The position numbers and the translations under genes were made by a program. Source: CBDDGJ01 sp965227805 (GTDB lineage: Bacteria; Pseudomonadota; Alphaproteobacteria; RS24). Taken from it: a stretch of DNA of 64,000 bases. The notes under the pieces were generated by a model. That model saw only the letters and a program-made list of their open reading frames with translations, ran no database searches and was not told the DNA's origin. How positions within the stretch are numbered: the first letter of the stretch is position 1; every line of letters starts with the position of its first letter. The stretch covers positions 1,054,001 to 1,118,000 of the forward strand of contig CBDDGJ010000003.1 of assembly GCA_965227805.1 (NCBI GenBank). Reading direction: 5' to 3'. Below are positions 60,008 through 64,000 of this stretch, piece by piece.

Positions 60008-60250
60008 ATGAAAAAACAACTTTTAGCTTTAACCGTAGCGGCAGCCTTTATTGCTCCATCCACCTCTTTTGCGCTTGATTCGAGCTTTGATGCACAATCT
60101 ATGGCTGGTGATCATCAATTCTATGTATGGTGCACAGGCAAAGATGATTATGAAGCAACCGAAACAGGTGACAATGCTGCTGCTGCACAAGCAGCCCTTG
60201 CAGAAAAAGCCGGTGCAAATTGCTGGCCTGTATGGCAAGGTAAAAACTAA
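60008..60250 (+). CDS. Small secreted protein with two cysteines
   Basis: An 80-residue protein I do not recognise. It has a textbook Sec signal peptide (MKKQLLALTVAAAFIAPSTS, cut after SFA). The mature part is about 55 residues, starts LDSSFDAQSMAGDHQFYVWC and has cysteines in YVWCTGKDDY and GANCWPVW; they could form a disulfide in the periplasm. Tryptophans flank both cysteines. The centre is Ala-rich (NAAAAQAALAEKA), probably a helix. It has a strong ribosome-binding site (GGGAGG, 59995-60000) and a strong terminator, so it is a single-gene unit that may be well expressed. Confidence 0.85.
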   Translation: MKKQLLALTVAAAFIAPSTSFALDSSFDAQSMAGDHQFYVWCTGKDDYEATETGDNAAAAQAALAEKAGANCWPVWQGKN

Positions 60251-60285
60251 TTATTTTCGTTATATAAACGTAAAATTATAAAATA

Positions 60286-60325
60286 AACGCATCGGCATAA
60301 ACCTGCCGGTGCGTTTTGTTTTTAA
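60286..60325 (+). terminator. Rho-independent terminator after the small secreted protein gene
   Basis: AACGCATCGGC (60286-60296), loop ATAAACCT, GCCGGTGCGTT (60305-60315): an 11-pair stem with one T-G pair, followed by TTGTTTTT. On the minus strand the same hairpin is followed by TATTTTATAATTTT, so it may also serve the convergent VOC-type gene that ends at 60322. Confidence 0.85.
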
Positions 60326-60639
60326 TCCGTAAGCACATGCGGCCATAAAGCGCGGATCTCTTTTAATTGTGCGTCTATGGTAAAATGCTCCCATAAAATG
60401 CCATTGACATCCGTGTCGCTTTGAAAACCGATGGCGGCATCATCCTCCCAGCCGAGATGACGCAATGTGCCTGCGTCTTTTTCCACCTTGCGAATGGAAA
60501 AATTGATATGTGGCAAACGCCATAGTGCATATTCACCTGCAACCACAATATCAGCCTCTTGCCCCAACCGTTGATTATAATCGGCAACACTATCGGCAAT
60601 ATCCGCAACTGAAAGCGCAATGTGAAGGTTTCGTGCCAT
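60322..60639 (-). CDS. VOC-superfamily (glyoxalase/dioxygenase-like) protein
   Basis: A 105-residue single betaalphabetabetabeta-type protein. MARNLHIALSVADIADSVAD with YNQRLGQEADIVVAGEYALW is the usual first half; NFSIRKVEKDAGTLRHLGWE and ILWEHFTIDAQLKEI the second. The histidine in LHIALSV and glutamate in LWEHF could be metal ligands. Substrate unknown. Its start overlaps the pterin dehydratase stop by one base. Confidence 0.8.
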   Translation of the reverse strand: MARNLHIALSVADIADSVADYNQRLGQEADIVVAGEYALWRLPHINFSIRKVEKDAGTLRHLGWEDDAAIGFQSDTDVNGILWEHFTIDAQLKEIRALWPHVLTD

Positions 60640-60950
60640 TATGTGTGTTTTCGCCCGGCAGCGCCTGCGGTCTTATTCATATATTTTGCCAGTTCAATAT
60701 CGCGTGTAGATAGACCACCCACATCATGCGTGGTCAGCACCACGCGCACCGTCTTATATATATTTTCCCATTCGGGGTGATGGTCCATGCTTTCGGCTTT
60801 AATGGCGATATGGGTCATCCAGGCAAAGGCGGATTTGAAATCATTAAATACAAACTCTTTAACTATGGCATTGCGCCGCGCCTGCTTTTTCCAGCCCGAC
60901 AATTTTGTTAAGGCTGTTTTTGTCTGGGTGGCGGTTAATTTTTCAACCAT
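60639..60950 (-). CDS. phhB: 4a-hydroxytetrahydrobiopterin dehydratase
   Basis: Pterin-4a-carbinolamine dehydratase of 103 residues. The family signature is ESMDHHPEWENIYKTVRVVL followed by THDVGGLSTRDIELA; the two neighbouring histidines and the later H (TTHD) form the active site. FKSAFAWMTHIAIKAE precedes it. It would recycle the pterin cofactor of phenylalanine hydroxylase, or act in molybdopterin or folate metabolism; no hydroxylase gene is in the window. Confidence 0.94.
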   Translation of the reverse strand: MVEKLTATQTKTALTKLSGWKKQARRNAIVKEFVFNDFKSAFAWMTHIAIKAESMDHHPEWENIYKTVRVVLTTHDVGGLSTRDIELAKYMNKTAGAAGRKHT

Positions 60951-60965
60951 AAAACTCTCTCTTTC

Positions 60966-62012
60966 TTAAGGACAAATATTGGGGGCAGTGAGGTGCACCG
61001 CTTCAATATCGGCGAGAATCTCATCCGTCAGCTCAATCTCGTGACTGGTGACGGCAAGTTTTAGCTGTTCCATAGACGTTGCCCCGATAATATTGGATGT
61101 TACAAAATCGCGCGTGGTGACAAATTGGTTGGCCATTTGTGTGGGGTCGAGCCCATATTTGGTGGCGATGCCTAAATAGCTATCAATCGCGTCTGATGCG
61201 CCGGCTGTTTCATAGCGTTGCAGACGGTCGGAAAGAGATTTGCGCGAGCCTGCCGGCACGGCACCATTTTGGTATTTGCCGCTTAAATAGCCTTGCGCCA
61301 GTGGCGAATAGGCCAAAAGCCCGACACCCTCGCGGTGAAATATTTCTGAACTTCCCAGCTCATAAATGCGATTTAGAAAATTATAGGCATTTTGCACCGA
61401 TACGACACGCGGCAGATGTTTATTGACTTCTGAATGGTGCAAAAATTTCATAATGCCCCATGGCGTTTCATTGGAAAGCCCAATATGACGAATTTTTCCT
61501 GCCTTTTGTATATCGGCCAAATAGCCCAGAATATCTTCAATGCGATTGATCTCATCGCCCAAATGCGTGTAACCCAATCCCTCGCCAAATAATTGTATCG
61601 GGCGGTCTGGCCAATGGAGCTGATAAAGATCGATATAATCGGTTTGCAACCGTGCAAGGCTTTTGTCGATTGCTTCATTGATTTGCGCCTGGCTATGTTC
61701 GGTGGGAGACTTGTCATCGCGCAACCAATCTGCCGCGCTACGCCCCGAGACTTTGGACGCCAGAATAATCTTATCCCGATTACCGGTTTTTTTGAACCAT
61801 GTGCCGATAATCCGCTCCGTATTGCCTTGTGTTTTCGGATGCGGGGGGATGGAATACATTTCAGCCGTATCAAAAAAATTTATACCCATATCCACGGCAT
61901 AATCCATTTGCTCATGTCCCTCGGCCTCGGTATTTTGGGTGCCCCATGTCATTGTCCCTAAGCAAATGGCGCTCACCTTAATATCCGTATGCCCTAATTT
62001 ACGATAATCCAT
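60966..62012 (-). CDS. Aldo/keto reductase, Tas-like
   Basis: A 348-residue NADPH-dependent aldo/keto reductase close to E. coli Tas. ICLGTMTWGTQNTEAEGHEQ, the catalytic Asp and Tyr in INFFDTAEMYSIPPHPKTQG, the Lys in DKIILASKVSG and the His in DLYQLHWPDRP form the AKR tetrad. KIRHIGLSNETPWGIMKFLH and LLAYSPLAQGYLSGKYQNGA follow, and SNIIGATSMEQL is the cofactor region. The natural substrate is unknown. It lies between phhB and tesA on the minus strand. Confidence 0.93.
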   Translation of the reverse strand: MDYRKLGHTDIKVSAICLGTMTWGTQNTEAEGHEQMDYAVDMGINFFDTAEMYSIPPHPKTQGNTERIIGTWFKKTGNRDKIILASKVSGRSAADWLRDDKSPTEHSQAQINEAIDKSLARLQTDYIDLYQLHWPDRPIQLFGEGLGYTHLGDEINRIEDILGYLADIQKAGKIRHIGLSNETPWGIMKFLHHSEVNKHLPRVVSVQNAYNFLNRIYELGSSEIFHREGVGLLAYSPLAQGYLSGKYQNGAVPAGSRKSLSDRLQRYETAGASDAIDSYLGIATKYGLDPTQMANQFVTTRDFVTSNIIGATSMEQLKLAVTSHEIELTDEILADIEAVHLTAPNICP

Positions 62013-62025
62013 ATATTTAGCTCTC

Positions 62026-62658
62026 CTATTTATGGGTATTCAAAACCTGTTCTACATTAGGTAGAATATTTTTCACCATTACTGCAACCCCTTTTTTATT
62101 GGGGTGTATGCCGTCATCTAAATTAAGCGCAGGATTTGCGGCAACGCCTTCCAGAAAAAACGGATAAAGAATTACATTATGTTTTTTCGCGAGCGCCGGA
62201 TAAATCGGATTAAACGCCGCGCTATAGGCTTCCCCCATATTGGGCGGCGCCAGCATGCCGACAAGCAAAATTTTGATATTTTTCTGTTTAAGCTGTGTCA
62301 GCATAAAATCCAGATTTTCCCGCGTAACCGCAGGGGGAACCCCGCGCAAGGCATCATTCGCCCCCAGCTCCAGAATCACCATATCAGCCTGTGCAGGCAC
62401 ACTCCATTCAAGCCGCGAGCGCCCGCCGCTTGTGGTATCGCCCGAAACACCGGCATTTACCACATCAACCGCATAGCCCTTTGCCCGTAAAGCCTGTTGT
62501 AATTGCGGCACAAAGCCCGCTTGGGGGGGCAAACCATAGCCCGCCATAAGGCTATCGCCCACACCGATAATCATATGTTTTTCCAGAGCAAGGCTTGGGA
62601 ATACACCTAATAAGGTAACAAGAAAGAAAAAAATAATTTGTCTCATAAATTTTATCAT
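62026..62658 (-). CDS. tesA: SGNH/GDSL esterase, TesA-like
   Basis: A 210-residue periplasmic lysophospholipase/thioesterase with a signal peptide (about 1-24, FFLVTLLGVFPSLA). Block I is IIGVGDSLMAGYG with S36; block III is LELGANDALRG; block V is DDGIHPNKKG with the catalytic Asp and His. Two starts, four codons apart, are possible (62658 or 62646); neither has a strong ribosome-binding site. It is divergent from an ABC exporter of the YbbA/YbbP kind, the same arrangement as tesA-ybbA-ybbP in E. coli. Confidence 0.93.
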   Translation of the reverse strand: MIKFMRQIIFFFLVTLLGVFPSLALEKHMIIGVGDSLMAGYGLPPQAGFVPQLQQALRAKGYAVDVVNAGVSGDTTSGGRSRLEWSVPAQADMVILELGANDALRGVPPAVTRENLDFMLTQLKQKNIKILLVGMLAPPNMGEAYSAAFNPIYPALAKKHNVILYPFFLEGVAANPALNLDDGIHPNKKGVAVMVKNILPNVEQVLNTHK

Positions 62659-62682
62659 ATAAAAGAACGGATACTTGTCTAG

Positions 62683-62694
62683 TATAACGTTATA
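62683..62694. repeat. 12-bp perfect palindrome in the tesA/ABC divergent region
   Basis: TATAACGTTATA lies in the 78-base gap between the two divergent start codons. It overlaps likely promoter sequences for both directions (TTGTCT at 62675 with TAATAT at 62697 for the plus strand). It may be an operator, or chance in an AT-rich gap. Confidence 0.25.
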
Positions 62695-62736
62695 GGTAAT
62701 ATAACACGTCTTATTTTTGAAAAATTATTTATATAT

Positions 62737-63393
62737 ATGATTGAGATAAAAGATTTACACTTAACGCTTCGCGCGCAATCGGGTGATATTGACATATTGC
62801 GCGGTATTGACCTTCACATCGCCCAAGGTGAGATTGCCGGGCTTGTAGGCCCTTCGGGTTCGGGAAAATCCAGCTTGCTTATGGTGCTGGCAGGGCTTGA
62901 ACGTGCCACAAAAGGGTATATTAAAATGGCCGGGCACGATTATGCGACAATGGATGAAAATGCCCGCGCCTTATTCCGTAGACAGCATATTGGGATTATT
63001 TTTCAATCCTTTCACCTTATTCCGACCATGACGGCGGCAGAAAATACAGCCTTGCCCCTGGAGCTTGCCGGTGCAGGGGATGCACTGGCACATGCGCGGG
63101 ATATTTTGAGCGATGTAGGCCTGGGGGCGCGTTGTGATCATTATCCGCGTCAACTTTCGGGGGGTGAGCAGCAACGCGTGGCGATTGCGCGCGCGCTAAT
63201 TGGCAAGCCGGCTATTTTGCTTGCCGATGAACCAACGGGTAATCTCGATCAAACAACTGGGGCACAAATTATAAAGCTGATTTTGGACATGGCCAAAGCG
63301 CGCGGCACGAGCCTGTTACTCATTACGCATGACAATGCGCTTGCCCAAAAATGCGATCGGGTGCTTACCATGCGTGACGGGAAAATGAGCTAA
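62737..63393 (+). CDS. ABC transporter ATP-binding protein, YbbA/LolD-like
   Basis: A 218-residue ATPase of the LolD/MacB group. Walker A GLVGPSGSGKSSLLMVLAG, Q-loop IIFQSFHLIPTMTAAEN, signature QLSGGEQQRVAIARALIG, Walker B ILLADEPTGNLDQTTG and H-loop LLITHDNAL are all intact. The stop overlaps the start of an FtsX-type permease by one base. With tesA divergent this is the ybbA-ybbP arrangement; the cargo is unknown, though a role in moving hydrophobic molecules together with TesA has been suggested for the family. Confidence 0.93.
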   Translation: MIEIKDLHLTLRAQSGDIDILRGIDLHIAQGEIAGLVGPSGSGKSSLLMVLAGLERATKGYIKMAGHDYATMDENARALFRRQHIGIIFQSFHLIPTMTAAENTALPLELAGAGDALAHARDILSDVGLGARCDHYPRQLSGGEQQRVAIARALIGKPAILLADEPTGNLDQTTGAQIIKLILDMAKARGTSLLLITHDNALAQKCDRVLTMRDGKMS

Positions 63394-64000
63394 TGCGGCT
63401 CGCGGCAAAACTTGCCTGGCGTGATTTGCGCGGTGGGTTTCGGGGGTTGCGGATTTTCCTGGCCTGTCTGATTTTGGGGGTAACGATTATTGCCGCCATT
63501 GGCAGCCTTTCGGCCTCGCTTGTGGCGGGGTTGAACGCGCAAGGAAAAAATATTTTGGGCGGGGATATTGATTTCCGTCTGGTTCACCGTAAGGCCACAG
63601 CAGAGGAATATGCGTTTTTACGTGCACAAGGAACGGTATCGCATAGCGCCACCATGCGGGCTATGGCGCGCTTTGCCGAAGACACATCTTTGGTCGAGCT
63701 TAAAATTATTGATGCTGCCTATCCGCTTTATGGCACATTACGCACCACCCCCAATACTGCATTGGCCGATGGGCAAGGCTGGGTGGAACCAATATTGCTG
63801 GAGCAGTTAAATGTAAAAATCGGGGATATAATAGATGTGGGTAACGCGGCTATTCAGCTTGTGGGGCTTATCGAGGAAGAACCGGATAGACTAGCTGGCG
63901 GTTTTGCCGTAGGGCCGCGTTTAATGATCAATCAAACAACGCTTGTGGCAACGAAGTTAGATTTGCCAGGCAGTCTGATTAACCATCATTACCGGATAAA
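63393..64000 (+). CDS. FtsX-type ABC permease, YbbP-like, partial
   Basis: An open frame of 202 codons runs from the ATG at 63393 to the right edge without a stop. The start LAAKLAWRDLRGGFRGLRIF with the helix LACLILGVTIIAAIGSLSAS is typical of the large YbbP permeases (about 800 residues when complete). The periplasmic MacB-like domain follows: GKNILGGDIDFRLVHRKATA, SLVELKIIDAAYPLYGTL, EQLNVKIGDIIDVGNAAIQL. It overlaps the ATPase gene by one base. About three quarters of the gene lies outside the window. Confidence 0.88.
   Translation, partial: MRLAAKLAWRDLRGGFRGLRIFLACLILGVTIIAAIGSLSASLVAGLNAQGKNILGGDIDFRLVHRKATAEEYAFLRAQGTVSHSATMRAMARFAEDTSLVELKIIDAAYPLYGTLRTTPNTALADGQGWVEPILLEQLNVKIGDIIDVGNAAIQLVGLIEEEPDRLAGGFAVGPRLMINQTTLVATKLDLPGSLINHHYRI

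Noticed and set aside
1..64000. Search for tRNA, rRNA, CRISPR arrays, insertion sequences or phage genes
   Set aside because: Intergenic gaps are short and show no cloverleaf, spaced repeats, terminal inverted repeats or transposase/integrase motifs by eye.

Overview
This window is a stretch of chromosome from an alphaproteobacterium of moderate G+C content. Several things point there: the block rimP-nusA-ylxR-infB-rbfA next to metK-trmB, the block maeB/mutS-glnD-murJ-trpS-usp-nfuA-tsaB-rimI-fur-plsC-miaB, an acyl-CoA dehydrogenase with the long N-terminal extension of methylsuccinyl-CoA dehydrogenase beside etfBA, a Fur protein without the usual zinc cysteines, a short NDUFS6-like zinc-finger protein, and a stand-alone PurS with a short PurL. 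The order cannot be fixed from sequence alone. No rRNA, tRNA, CRISPR array, transposase or phage gene was seen. Coding density is very high and the longest stretch without a firm gene is about 300 bp.

Layout. 1-2173: a cut-off membrane methyltransferase and an AlkA-type DNA glycosylase on the minus strand, divergent from gluQ. 2217-7295: a plus-strand operon for C4/C5 acyl-CoA metabolism (methylsuccinyl-CoA dehydrogenase-like enzyme, small twin-TM protein, PduO-type cobalamin adenosyltransferase, EtfB, EtfA, 3-hydroxybutyryl-CoA dehydrogenase). 7431-8216: an isolated accessory gene, HARE-HTH plus GIY-YIG nuclease, with foreign-looking arginine codons. 8229-16590: the minus-strand translation/transcription factor cluster, led by metK, which has a leader able to form a SAM-II/SAM-V-like pseudoknot. 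16785-21386: a membrane-anchored penicillin-acylase-type Ntn hydrolase and malic enzyme maeB. 21476-34912: a long plus-strand housekeeping run (mutS to miaB). 35030-39636: a GldA/GldF/GldG/DUF4340 ABC cluster. 39637-42576: a biotin carrier and a carboxyltransferase facing an isobutyryl-CoA dehydrogenase-like gene. 42662-46938: envelope and accessory genes (MipA/OmpV, enoyl-reductase-like protein, MFS transporter, HAD phosphatase). 46945-50488: histidine kinase, OmpR-type regulator and MarR regulator, divergent from a branched-chain aminotransferase across a perfect 15-bp palindrome. 50485-57467: a purine operon purB-purC-purS-purQ-purL running into bolA, grxD, a CHCC zinc-finger gene and a hydrolase. 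57535-64000: radC, map, cinA-like, a small secreted protein, a VOC protein, pterin dehydratase, a Tas-like aldo/keto reductase, tesA, and the start of a YbbA/YbbP-type ABC exporter.

How the parts fit. Electrons from both acyl-CoA dehydrogenases would go to the ETF encoded here. The adenosyltransferase would supply coenzyme B12 to the mutases that the ethylmalonyl-CoA and methylmalonyl-CoA routes need (not in the window). The aminotransferase, isobutyryl-CoA dehydrogenase-like enzyme and acyl-CoA carboxylase parts suggest branched-chain amino acid breakdown. The items most worth a second look are the HARE-HTH/GIY-YIG nuclease, the metK leader pseudoknot, the MarR palindrome, the Gld-like ABC cluster, and two small cysteine-containing secreted proteins.
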